Part shown: in pieces, positions 8,195-17,233 of the stretch
Position numbering within the stretch: position 1 is the first letter of the stretch
How the letters are laid out: every line of letters begins with the position of its first letter
DNA from: Polyangium sp. 15x6
Lineage (GTDB): Bacteria; Myxococcota_A; Polyangia; Polyangiales; Polyangiaceae
Assembly (NCBI RefSeq): GCF_029960785.1
Contig: NZ_JASBQE010000053.1
Location: 18,817 to 82,816 of the forward strand
Direction of reading: 5' to 3'
DNA: 64,000 nt
Notes under the pieces: model-generated
Told to the model about the DNA's origin: nothing
Seen by the model: the letters and a program-made list of their open reading frames with translations, nothing else
The model's database searches: none
Program-made: the position numbers and the translations under genes

Positions 8195-9304
8195 ATGTTC
8201 AAGCGCCTTTACATCCACAACTTCCGATGTTTGCAGAACCTCGAGTTGCCCATCGGCGACAAGCCGTCGGCGCTCCTCATCGGAAAAAATGGATCGGGCA
8301 AATCGACGATCAGCCACGCGCTCGCTCTGCTGGCGGGGATGGCTCGGGGTACCAACCGCGTCGGCCAGCTCGTCAAGCCAGGCGATTTCACTCATGGCAG
8401 GACGGACGAGCCCATGCGTTTCGAGGTGGATGTCGAGCTCGCCGGTCGACTCTACCAGTACCGACTCACCCTGGAGTTGCCGCCTGGGTTCAAGGAGCTC
8501 CGGGTGCAGACCGAGCAGCTCTCGCTGGACGGGCAGCCCATCTATACCCGGGAGCACGCTCAGGTCACCCTGAACAAGGCTTCGCGCTCGGCTCCGGCAG
8601 CGTTCCTGGTCGACTGGCACCTGATTGCTTTGCCCATCATCCAGGAGCAGTCGGAGACCGACCCGCTCTTCCTCTTCAAGCGCTGGCTTTCGCGCTCCTT
8701 CATCCTTGCGCCGATCCCGAGCCTGATCACGGAAGAATCTTCCGGGGAGACGCTCTGGCCGGAGCGCGACGCGCGAAACCTGGGAGCTTGGTTCGCCGGG
8801 CTCATCGGCCATTCTCCCCGGGTTTACACGACCATCGATGGCTACCTCCGGACGGTATGGCCTGATTTCTGGGATCTCCAAAACCCACTCGTCGGGGGGG
8901 AGACGCGGAGCTTGAAGGTCCAGTTCCGCGAGGCTCCGCGGAGCCTGTCCCTCCCGATCGGGTCGCTCTCGGACGGCGAGAAATGCTTTCTCCTCTGCGC
9001 GCTCGTCCTGGCCGCCAACGAGGCATACGGTCCTGTATTTTGCTTCTGGGACGAGCCGGACAGCCACCTCGCGATCGACGAAGTAGGGCATTTCGTCGCC
9101 GCGCTCCGGCGCTCCTTCGAGTCCGGCGGGCAGGTGTTGATGACCTCGCACAACGCCGAGACCATCCGCCGCTTCTCGGATGAAAACACGCTCGTCTTGT
9201 ACCGGCGAAGCCACCTGGAGCCGACGCGCGTCAAGTCGCTGGAAGAGATCGGCGTGAAGGGTGATCTCGTCGAGGCCCTCCTGCGAGGTGACGTCGAGAC
9301 ATGA
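8195..9304 (+). CDS. AAA_21/RecF-like ABC ATPase, putative defence protein
   Basis: Cytosolic ABC-type ATPase of 369 aa with the SMC/RecF/OLD-like layout. Walker A is GKNGSGKST (30-38), the signature is LSDGEK (258-263), Walker B is VFCFWDEPDSHL (281-292, D286/E287) and the switch His lies in TSHNAE (317-322). The N-terminus LYIHNFRCLQNLELPIG is typical of AAA_15/AAA_21 proteins, the ATPase class found in OLD, Gabija GajA, PARIS AriA and Septu PtuA phage-defence systems. The middle (about 100-250) is not recognisable and presumably forms the lid/arm that binds the partner. The stop overlaps the next start as ATGA, so the two are co-translated. Defence is inferred from domain pairing and the cassette structure, not shown. 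Confidence 0.85.
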   Translation: MFKRLYIHNFRCLQNLELPIGDKPSALLIGKNGSGKSTISHALALLAGMARGTNRVGQLVKPGDFTHGRTDEPMRFEVDVELAGRLYQYRLTLELPPGFKELRVQTEQLSLDGQPIYTREHAQVTLNKASRSAPAAFLVDWHLIALPIIQEQSETDPLFLFKRWLSRSFILAPIPSLITEESSGETLWPERDARNLGAWFAGLIGHSPRVYTTIDGYLRTVWPDFWDLQNPLVGGETRSLKVQFREAPRSLSLPIGSLSDGEKCFLLCALVLAANEAYGPVFCFWDEPDSHLAIDEVGHFVAALRRSFESGGQVLMTSHNAETIRRFSDENTLVLYRRSHLEPTRVKSLEEIGVKGDLVEALLRGDVET

Positions 9305-9771
9305 GCGTCAACAAGCACAAGCCCCACTGGCTGATCCTTCCCGAGGACGACGCCAATCGGCAGATCGCCAACGGCTTTTTGCTCGCGTTCCCGGACAAGA
9401 ACATCCAGGTCCTGCCGCCTGCGAGAGGATGGCCCCACGTGCGGGACAGCTTCGAGCGGGAGCACAATGGCGAGATGCAGAGATATCCCGAGCGCTTGAT
9501 GGTCTTGCTCGTGGATTTCGACAACCAGGTGGATCGGCGGGCCGAGGTCACTTCGGAGGTGCTGGATTCACTTCGTGACCGTGTCTTCGTCCTCGGCGCC
9601 TACGTCCACCCGGAAGAGCTCAAGAAAGCGCTGGGGATGAGCTACGAGAAGATCGGCAAGGCCCTGGCCAGGGAGTGCGTGGAGGGGACAGGCGAGACCT
9701 GGGGGCACCCGCTGCTCCGGCACAACCTCCGCGACCTCACGCGGATCCGCAAGCGCAATCCCTTCGGCTGA
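9301..9771 (+). CDS. Small TOPRIM-like partner of the ATPase
   Basis: 156 aa, second gene of the cassette. No family can be named with confidence. It has a TOPRIM-like acidic pattern: a strand with PEDD (E15, D16, D17) near the N-terminus and, after one alpha/beta stretch, a hydrophobic strand ending in VDFDNQ (D72, D74), followed by a third strand VFVLGAYV. This E...DxD order is what DUF4276-type and AriB/OLD TOPRIM nucleases show, but here the protein is much shorter. The C-terminus is basic (RDLTRIRKRNPFG). As a separate chain beside an ABC ATPase it would be the nuclease or effector subunit. An alternative is a regulatory partner without catalysis. Confidence 0.6.
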   Translation: MSVNKHKPHWLILPEDDANRQIANGFLLAFPDKNIQVLPPARGWPHVRDSFEREHNGEMQRYPERLMVLLVDFDNQVDRRAEVTSEVLDSLRDRVFVLGAYVHPEELKKALGMSYEKIGKALARECVEGTGETWGHPLLRHNLRDLTRIRKRNPFG

Positions 9772-9825
9772 CGGGCCCTTCGCCGTCGGACGGACCCTCG
9801 CGTCGCCCGCCCTCACCCTCGCTCA

Positions 9826-9863
9826 CTACGTCTTCGACGACCGCTTCCTCCGCGGCTGCGGCA
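9826..9863. repeat. 38 bp direct repeat, right end of ATPase cassette
   Basis: Exact copy of 8073-8110. Here it encodes, on the minus strand, residues PQPRRKRSSKT and the TAG stop of the membrane GAF/ATPase-like protein. Its boundary coincides exactly with the stop codon. Confidence 0.85.
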
Positions 9864-12138
9864 AGGGCCCCGTCCCGCGCGCCCGCCGCTCGCTCCCCGG
9901 CGGCGGCGAGAAGCCCGCGACCTCGAGCTCCCGCACCGTCACCGCGCGCGCCTCCGGCGGCGTCGCGAGCGCGGCCCGGAACAGGATCCCTTCGAGCTCC
10001 GCGTCGTTCCCCGGGAAATCGTGGTCCACGAGCGCCGCGAGCGCGCGCGGCTCGATCCCGAGCGGCGCCTGCCGCAGCCGCTTGCCGATCCGCGTCAGCG
10101 CCTCCAGCACCAGGAGCGACAGATCCTCCCCGCGCGACGAGAGCGCCGGCAGCGCCACCGACCGATCCCCGAGCCGATCCGCCAGCGCCTCCGAGAGCTT
10201 CCCGCTCGCCGCCAGCGAGTCCACCGTGCCCGGCAGCGCCACCACGAGCCCCACGTCCGCGGGCAGGCCCGAGGCGATCCGCATCTGCACGTGCTCCGGC
10301 AGCACGTGCGCGTCGAGCAAGACGAGCGTCCCGCCCGCGGCGAGCGCGAGCGGCGACGCCACCCGATCCTGCCACTTCGCCGTGTCGTGCTCCGCCGGGT
10401 TCGTCCCGTCCACGATCACCATGACGCCCTTCTTGCGCGCCGACGCGAGGTGCACGAGCGCCGCCCACGCGACCGCGTCGATCCCGGGCGACGTCAAGAG
10501 CGTGACCGGCACGTCCACGGCCGCGAGCTGCTCGAGCCGCTGCACCGCCGCCTGCGCCGCGGGGCTGTAGAGCGCGACCCGCGCGCGTTGCTCGAAGCTC
10601 TTCGCCACGGCCCCGAACTGGCCCTCGATGCGCCCGAGCTCCGTCGCGAGGCGCGCGCGCTCCGCTTCGAGCTTTTCGAGGTCGTCCCGCGCGACGAGCT
10701 CACGCTCGCGCGAGCGCGACAGCATCGACGATACGCCGAGCACCGCGGCCAGCCGATCCGAGAGCTGCCGCAAAGCCCGCACGTCCGAGAGCGTCGAGGG
10801 AGCGACCCGCGCCCCCGCGGGGACCGTGAGCGCCCCGATCGGGCCGTCCACGTCGCGCACCACGCTCACGGCCGAGAGGTGATGGTCCTCCATCCACGCG
10901 ATGAGCGGGCGCACCTCCGGTTTCCGGACCGAGACGGCGTGCATGACCTCGATCCGCAGGATCCGCTCGGGCTCGGCGTCCGCGAGCGAGACGAGCCGCG
11001 GCGGCATCTCGGCCTTTTTCGTGTGCAGGAAGCCGGCGCGATCGACGCTGACCTGCTCGGCCGGGAAGAACCGGTAGAGCGCAGGCGGTTCGCCGTCTTG
11101 CCCGAGGGCGCCGCGGAGCTCGAAGAGCGCGGAGCGGAGCGCTTCTTCCGGATCGGGCGTCATCGCCGCGCGCGTCGCGGCCTGCAGCGCGGGCAAGAGC
11201 CGTCCGCTCCCAGGCCCCGCCCGATGCGCGAGCCTCTGCGCGACGAGCGCCGCGATCGCAGCCGCCCCCGCCGCGCCGAACGCAATCGGTCCCGTCATGG
11301 CCGGCCGCACGTGGGCCGCATAGACGGCGCCGAGCGCGATGGGCGCGACGAGGCCCGTCGTCGCCAGCGTGAGCCGAAGGACCGAGAGGACGGTCTCGGG
11401 CTCGCGGCTCGCCGCCGCAAACGCGGCGCCAAGCGAAGCGAGGACGACCGCGATCGGCAAGACGCGCTCCGGCGGAAGGACCCGCGCCGCAGCCGCGAGG
11501 ATCCCGACGGCGAGCGCGATCGAGCCGAGCCAGAGCGCCGCCTGCGCCCGCTCCGCGACGCCGATCTCGGCGCGCCGCGTGGCCGCGAGCCGCGCGGCCG
11601 CGAAGAGCTGGACGCCGAGGGAGCCAATCGAAGCAGCCACGGTGGCGTAATCGATGAGCAGGGGATCGAGCCCCTCGGTGCGCTCGGGAAACATCGCAGC
11701 CGCGCCAGGCAGCGTCGCAGCGACGACCCAGAAGAACGCAGCGAACGCAGCAGCATCGAGCCTGCGCGCAGAAGGACTCGGCTCCGCGAGCCCCCCGAGC
11801 GGTTTGATGCGCGCGATGGCCCAAAGCGAGCCGAGCGCAGCCATGGCCACGCCGAGGTTCTCGCCCGCGACGAAGCCAGGCGTGATCGCCCCACACCGCG
11901 ACGCCGTGAAGAGCGCAGCCCCGGCAATCGTGAGCCGCGTGGCCGAACGCGCACCAGGATCGAGCGTGTCGTCGCCGCGCACGTCCTCCGCAGTCAGCCT
12001 CCAGGCGACCACACAAGCGAGCGGCAAGAGCAGCGCAAACCACGTACTCGCGCCCCCGCCCGTCGCCCAGAGCCCCGCGACCGCGGCATACGCCACGGCG
12101 AGAGCCGCGATCCAGAGCGAGCGGGTATGCCAGGGCAT
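9826..12138 (-). CDS. Membrane protein with GAF and decayed sigma-54-activator ATPase domain
   Basis: 770 aa. The first about 330 residues hold roughly ten hydrophobic helices. A GAF-like region follows (about 350-490), then a coiled coil (RERELVARDDLEKLEAERA), then a region collinear with the AAA+ domain of NtrC-type activators. Its motifs have decayed: the Walker A position reads LLTSPGIDA instead of a GxxGxGK loop, no GAFTGA is present, and the Walker B-like GGTLVLLDAHVLPEHVQ lacks the DE pair. FPGNDAELEGILFRA matches the C-terminal WPGNxREL motif. No HTH follows. So it probably cannot hydrolyse ATP or remodel sigma-54 holoenzyme. The start at 12138 is preferred because longer starts read into the repeat element. 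The last codons are the 38 bp duplicated site. Confidence 0.75.
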   Translation of the reverse strand: MPWHTRSLWIAALAVAYAAVAGLWATGGGASTWFALLLPLACVVAWRLTAEDVRGDDTLDPGARSATRLTIAGAALFTASRCGAITPGFVAGENLGVAMAALGSLWAIARIKPLGGLAEPSPSARRLDAAAFAAFFWVVAATLPGAAAMFPERTEGLDPLLIDYATVAASIGSLGVQLFAAARLAATRRAEIGVAERAQAALWLGSIALAVGILAAAARVLPPERVLPIAVVLASLGAAFAAASREPETVLSVLRLTLATTGLVAPIALGAVYAAHVRPAMTGPIAFGAAGAAAIAALVAQRLAHRAGPGSGRLLPALQAATRAAMTPDPEEALRSALFELRGALGQDGEPPALYRFFPAEQVSVDRAGFLHTKKAEMPPRLVSLADAEPERILRIEVMHAVSVRKPEVRPLIAWMEDHHLSAVSVVRDVDGPIGALTVPAGARVAPSTLSDVRALRQLSDRLAAVLGVSSMLSRSRERELVARDDLEKLEAERARLATELGRIEGQFGAVAKSFEQRARVALYSPAAQAAVQRLEQLAAVDVPVTLLTSPGIDAVAWAALVHLASARKKGVMVIVDGTNPAEHDTAKWQDRVASPLALAAGGTLVLLDAHVLPEHVQMRIASGLPADVGLVVALPGTVDSLAASGKLSEALADRLGDRSVALPALSSRGEDLSLLVLEALTRIGKRLRQAPLGIEPRALAALVDHDFPGNDAELEGILFRAALATPPEARAVTVRELEVAGFSPPPGSERRARGTGPLPQPRRKRSSKT

Positions 12139-12200
12139 CGCCCGCAGGGTAGCGGAAGCGCAGCCGCCGGGCCAAAGGCTGGGGCGCCGCGCCAAAGGGC

Positions 12201-12519
12201 AGGGCGCCGCGCCGGGGCTCTGCCCCGGACCCCGCGGGGGCTGTTCGCCCCTCGACCCGAACCAGGGCAAGCCCTGGACTCGGGATGGAAGAACTGCGCG
12301 ATGCGCAGTTCTTCCAACGGGCCCGTTGGAAGACCAGGGACAACGTTGCCAGTCGAACGGTCAGCGCGGCTGTCTTGGTTGGCGAGGGTCGTTCCTCGGC
12401 CTGTTCGATGAACTGCGCGGAGCGCAGTTCATCGACCCCGGGTCCAGCGCTTGCGCTGGTCCGGGTCCAGGGGCGGAGAGCCCCTGGTGGGGCCTGGGGC
12501 AAAGCCCCAGCGCAGCGGC
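12201..12519. repeat. Composite palindromic intergenic repeat, copy 2 (inverted)
   Basis: Inverted, diverged copy of 5878-6203. Stems are preserved at 12286-12316, 12310-12333 and 12405-12435, while the loop of the last changed from GAT to a sequence reading GGA here. The gap 12139-12525 between two minus-strand genes contains essentially only this element. Together with copy 1 it brackets about 6 kb and could mediate inversion of that block. Confidence 0.85.
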
Positions 12520-12525
12520 CCCCAG

Positions 12526-13413
12526 TCAGCCGAGGGGCTTACCGCCCGTGACGCCGAGCACCTCGCCGTTCACGTAGGTCGACTCGTTCGATGCGAGGAA
12601 TACGAAGGCTGGCGCGAGCTCTGCTGGCTGGGCGGGCCGCTCCATGGGGCTGTTTTCCCCGAAGCGCGCGTTCTTGTTTGCTGGGAACGACTGCGCGACG
12701 AGGGGGGTCCACACGGGCCCTGGTGCCACCGTGTTTACCCGGATTCCGCGCTTGATCAGCGCTTGTGCGAGGCCCTTGCTGAAGGTCACGATTGCGCCCT
12801 TCGTGGCTGCGTAATCGAGGATCTCCGGGCTTGGCTGGTAGGCCTGGATCGACGCCGTGTTGATGATGACGCTCCCTGGCTTCATGTGCGGCAGCGCGTG
12901 CCGGACGACGTGGAACATCGCGAGGATGTTCACTTGGAAGGTGCGCTCCACGCGCTTGGCGTCGAGCTCCTCGAATTTTTCGACGGCCTTGCCCTGCTCG
13001 GCTGCGTTGTTCACGAGGATGTCGATGCGGCCGAAGGCCTTCACTGCGTCGTCCACGAGCTTCTTGCATGCTGCGTCGGAGGAGAGATCTCCGGGGAACA
13101 GCGCGGCCTTCCGACCGGCCTCCTCCACGAGACGCTTCGTCTCCTTCGCGTCCTCGTGCTCGCTCAGGTACGCGATGCCCACGTCTGCGCCCTCGCGTGC
13201 GTAGGCGATCGCCACGGCGCGCCCGATACCGCTGTCTGCGCCGGTGATCAGGGCGACGTGATCCTTCAAGCGACCGAGCCCTCGGTAGGACGTCTCCCCG
13301 TGGTCTGCTCGAGGCTGCATGCTCGACTCGACGCCGGGGTGCTCCTGCTCCTGCTGCGGGAACGGAGGTTTCTGCCCGAGGTCCCTGGGATCCTTCTTCG
13401 CGGCTTGCGTCAT
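12526..13413 (-). CDS. NAD(P)-dependent SDR oxidoreductase, YghA-like
   Basis: 295 aa classical short-chain dehydrogenase with the extended N-terminus typical of the E. coli YghA / Bacillus stress-SDR group (family lengths near 290). The cofactor loop is TGADSGIG (57-64) and NNAA (135-138) is present. The catalytic set is S188 (TASIQAY), Y201 and K205 (YAATK). The C-terminus EVLGVTGGKPLG also fits that group. The first 45 residues are polar, Gln/Pro-rich and not part of the fold. The ATG follows GGGGG; an upstream extension has no ribosome-binding site. Substrate unknown; relatives are usually annotated as general stress or aldehyde/sugar-alcohol dehydrogenases. Confidence 0.9.
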   Translation of the reverse strand: MTQAAKKDPRDLGQKPPFPQQEQEHPGVESSMQPRADHGETSYRGLGRLKDHVALITGADSGIGRAVAIAYAREGADVGIAYLSEHEDAKETKRLVEEAGRKAALFPGDLSSDAACKKLVDDAVKAFGRIDILVNNAAEQGKAVEKFEELDAKRVERTFQVNILAMFHVVRHALPHMKPGSVIINTASIQAYQPSPEILDYAATKGAIVTFSKGLAQALIKRGIRVNTVAPGPVWTPLVAQSFPANKNARFGENSPMERPAQPAELAPAFVFLASNESTYVNGEVLGVTGGKPLG

Positions 13414-13498
13414 GATTCCCCCCGGCGGCGTACCTGGGGTCCGGAGGGACCAACCGGAAGCATGGAGACCGGATGGGCCCGCCCGCTGGGGCATCGCT

Positions 13499-14515
13499 TC
13501 ACTTCAAGGTGAGCTGCATCGAGAAGGGACCCGCGGGGCTCCCTGCGTTCGTATCGACGAACAGGATCGTCGGCGTCACGCCGCCCGGGATGCGGATGAC
13601 CTCATCGCCCTTCTCCGGCGCGTCGATGCACCCCTCCTGCGTGAGCTGGGACATGTCGTTCTCGCAATCGGTACGCGCGTAGAGCACGGCGTCGAAGGTC
13701 GCGTCGAGCTTCACCTCGATCTCCTTCGCGAGCGGCGCCTTGATCGAATAAATCGACTGCCGCCCTTGCCCCGCGCAATCGTTCGTGGCGCAGGCTCCGC
13801 ATTTCGCGTCGTTGTCGGGACCGGCCTTGTTCATGCCGAGCACCATGGCGGAGGTGCCGATCGCCGTCCCGAGCACGACGGGCACCGGGCCCGTGCAGCT
13901 CGTGCCCGAAAAGAAGCTCACGGTCAGGTGGTAGGCGCCCCGATCCTCCGACGTCCGGCCGTCCACGAAGAGGTAGATCCGCTCGCCCGCCGTGACCGGG
14001 AACGAAAGGAGCTCGCCGCCGAGGGCGACCTGGTCATGGCAGAGCACCACCCCGTCCGGGTTCGAGCAGCTCGTCCGGCGCGCGTAGAGCACGCTGTCGA
14101 AGGTCGTCGCCGTGGCCGGCAGGCTCGCCGTCAGATATCCGGTCTGCTCCGCGTCGAAGACGTACACGTGCTCCGGGCCGCTCGACGTCGTGCACCCCGT
14201 GAACGGGCCACTCTCGATCGTCCCCGGCGCCTCCGTCGTCTCGGCGTCGAACTCCACCGTGCCCCAATCCACGAAGAAGAGCGGAATCGCGTCGTCGCAG
14301 CCGAGCCCCTGCGGAGGCGCGCCGCCGGTGCCGCCGTCCGGCTCGCCGCCGCCGGTGCCGCCGTCGCCACCGCCGCTGCCGCCGCTGCCGCCCGCGCCCG
14401 AGGTGACGCCGATGGGCTCGATGCCCACCACGATCCCGCAAGCCGAGAGGCTCGCGGTCGCGACGGCGAGCGCCCCGAGGACACGAAGACCAGAAGGACG
14501 AGCCGCGCCTCGCAT
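13499..14515 (-). CDS. Glycine-rich lipoprotein, unknown function
   Basis: 338 aa exported lipoprotein. The signal peptide ends in the lipobox LSAC, then comes a Gly/Ser/Thr linker of about 40 residues (GGSGGSGGGDGGTGGG), then two similar beta-rich halves. Both halves contain FDSVLYAR or FDAVLYAR and a Cys-pair region, so the protein appears to be an internal duplication; segments such as SGPEHVYVFDAEQTGYLTAS resemble extracellular beta-sandwich repeats of myxobacterial surface proteins. Its ATG overlaps the stop of the upstream TPR gene by one base (TGATG), so the two are translated from one mRNA. No catalytic motif seen. Confidence 0.75.
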   Translation of the reverse strand: MRGAARPSGLRVLGALAVATASLSACGIVVGIEPIGVTSGAGGSGGSGGGDGGTGGGEPDGGTGGAPPQGLGCDDAIPLFFVDWGTVEFDAETTEAPGTIESGPFTGCTTSSGPEHVYVFDAEQTGYLTASLPATATTFDSVLYARRTSCSNPDGVVLCHDQVALGGELLSFPVTAGERIYLFVDGRTSEDRGAYHLTVSFFSGTSCTGPVPVVLGTAIGTSAMVLGMNKAGPDNDAKCGACATNDCAGQGRQSIYSIKAPLAKEIEVKLDATFDAVLYARTDCENDMSQLTQEGCIDAPEKGDEVIRIPGGVTPTILFVDTNAGSPAGPFSMQLTLK

Positions 14516-15540
14516 CAGAACGCTCCTCGCACGACGCCGCCCACGCCCGAAGGCCCCGCGGCCGGCAGGATCTCGAAACGCCCGGCGGCCGGCCGTTTGC
14601 CCGGCACGCTCGTGAGCCAGATGATCGCGCCCGCGGCGAGCGCGGCGCCTCCGACGACGAACCCCGCCGTCGACGCGCCCGCGAACCGCGACGCCTCGGC
14701 CCCCTTGTCGGCGACGGCTTGCGTGCACCCGGACAAACTCGCGGGCGCGCCGCATTGCCTGGGCGCCATCTCCTTGACCTCCTCCCATTTCGCGAAGGCC
14801 AGCCCGCCGGTCACGCCGCCGACCGTGAACCCCGCGAGGGCCACGCCCCCGAGCGCCAGGGCCAGGACGGGCGGAGGGCCCAGGCTTCGCCGTTCGTCGC
14901 GTCCACGTGGCACCTCGCGTATGCGCGGCGGCGCCCATGCCGCGGGCGGGGGGATGGCCACGGTCACCGTCTCGCCATTCTTCGACACGTTCACGACGCT
15001 CTCCCAGGGGAGTCTGTCCGGCCGGATGGCGCGGATCGTGTGTTTTCCGAGATCCACCGGCATCGGCGCGCCCCAGAGCGCCTCGCCGACCGACACGCCA
15101 TCGCGCGTGATCGAAAGGCCTGCGCGGTCCGCGACGGACGCGGGCACCATCAGCACGAGCTTCGGCAGCTCGGCTTCGAGGGCGTCGGCGCGGGCGCGCG
15201 CCTCGGCCTCGCGTGCTCGGTTTTTCCCGGTCGCCTTGTCGGCCTCGGCGACCGCGACGTAGAGCGCCCACGCGCTCGCGGGACGCGCCGTCGCCTCGTA
15301 ACATCGGGCGAGCTCGAGCTTCGTCCCGTTCGCCGGATCGAGCCGATCGCTCTCCTCGTACATCTCGCAGGCGCGCGCGTGGTGGCCTTCGAGCGCGAGC
15401 ACGTAGGCGTCCTGGTAGAGTTTTTCCGCGGTCGCCCGGACATCGGGCGGCGCCTCGGCGGACGCGCTGTCCGCGAGCGTCACGGCGAACGTGGCCCCGA
15501 GGAAGAGGGCCGCGACGCGGGGGTGATTCCTACCGATCAT
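14515..15540 (-). CDS. Exported TPR protein with two C-terminal membrane helices
   Basis: 341 aa. A signal peptide (RVAALFLGATFAVTLADSASA) precedes a TPR-like helical unit (about 40-130: ACEMYEESDRLDPANGTKLELARCYEATA). A PEGA-like beta segment (about 140-215: LSITRDGVSVGEALWGAPMPVDLGKHTIRA) follows, and two hydrophobic stretches near the C-terminus (VLALALGGVALAGFTVGG and TAGFVVGGAALAAGAII). This layout is common beside Hanks-type kinases in myxobacteria. The downstream lipoprotein start overlaps its stop. The start at MIGRN is preferred for the signal peptide; an in-frame ATG seven codons earlier is possible. Molecular role unknown. Confidence 0.75.
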   Translation of the reverse strand: MIGRNHPRVAALFLGATFAVTLADSASAEAPPDVRATAEKLYQDAYVLALEGHHARACEMYEESDRLDPANGTKLELARCYEATARPASAWALYVAVAEADKATGKNRAREAEARARADALEAELPKLVLMVPASVADRAGLSITRDGVSVGEALWGAPMPVDLGKHTIRAIRPDRLPWESVVNVSKNGETVTVAIPPPAAWAPPRIREVPRGRDERRSLGPPPVLALALGGVALAGFTVGGVTGGLAFAKWEEVKEMAPRQCGAPASLSGCTQAVADKGAEASRFAGASTAGFVVGGAALAAGAIIWLTSVPGKRPAAGRFEILPAAGPSGVGGVVRGAF

Positions 15541-15617
15541 CACGCGAGCCAATAGGACCATTCGTAGGCAAGCCCCCGTGCGCCATGGCGCAGCCGTCCT
15601 CGCGCAGAAGATGTTCG

Positions 15618-17063
<1,446 letters not shown>

Positions 17064-17233
17064 GGCGCCCCCTGCGTCGACCCTCCGTCTCGGCCGATTT
17101 CGTCCCGTCCGGCCCCACCCTCGACGCAAAATTCAGACGCATTATGGCATGGCATCCCGATTGTTCAAAATCGGGCCCGTCGAACGTGCGCCGTCCTTCG
17201 ACCGAGACAGACCCTCGCCGCCCGAATCGCGCT

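Larger units (their letters stand above)
8073..9863. mobile_element. Candidate two-gene ATPase/TOPRIM-like insertion cassette
   Basis: The 38 bp direct repeats enclose 1715 bp that hold only the two overlapping genes 8195-9304 and 9301-9771. The right repeat restores the 3' end of a resident gene, the usual outcome when an element integrates at a gene end. No integrase or transposase lies inside, so it would be non-autonomous. By eye, codon use inside (TTT, TTG, ATT, CGA) is less GC-saturated than in the neighbours. A gene-end duplication by other recombination cannot be excluded. Confidence 0.5.

Noticed and set aside
8073..9863. Insertion sequence or transposon with transposase
   Set aside because: Neither gene in the cassette looks like a transposase or recombinase, and the flanking repeats are direct and far longer than an IS target duplication.
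12139..12270. 44-residue N-terminal extension of the 9826-12138 gene
   Set aside because: The extension is encoded by the palindromic repeat element and lacks a start signal; the ATG at 12138 gives a proper membrane-protein start.
10021..12411. Long plus-strand open frame opposite the membrane GAF/ATPase-like gene
   Set aside because: Arg-rich translation without domains, runs into the repeat element, and has no ribosome-binding site; a composition artefact.
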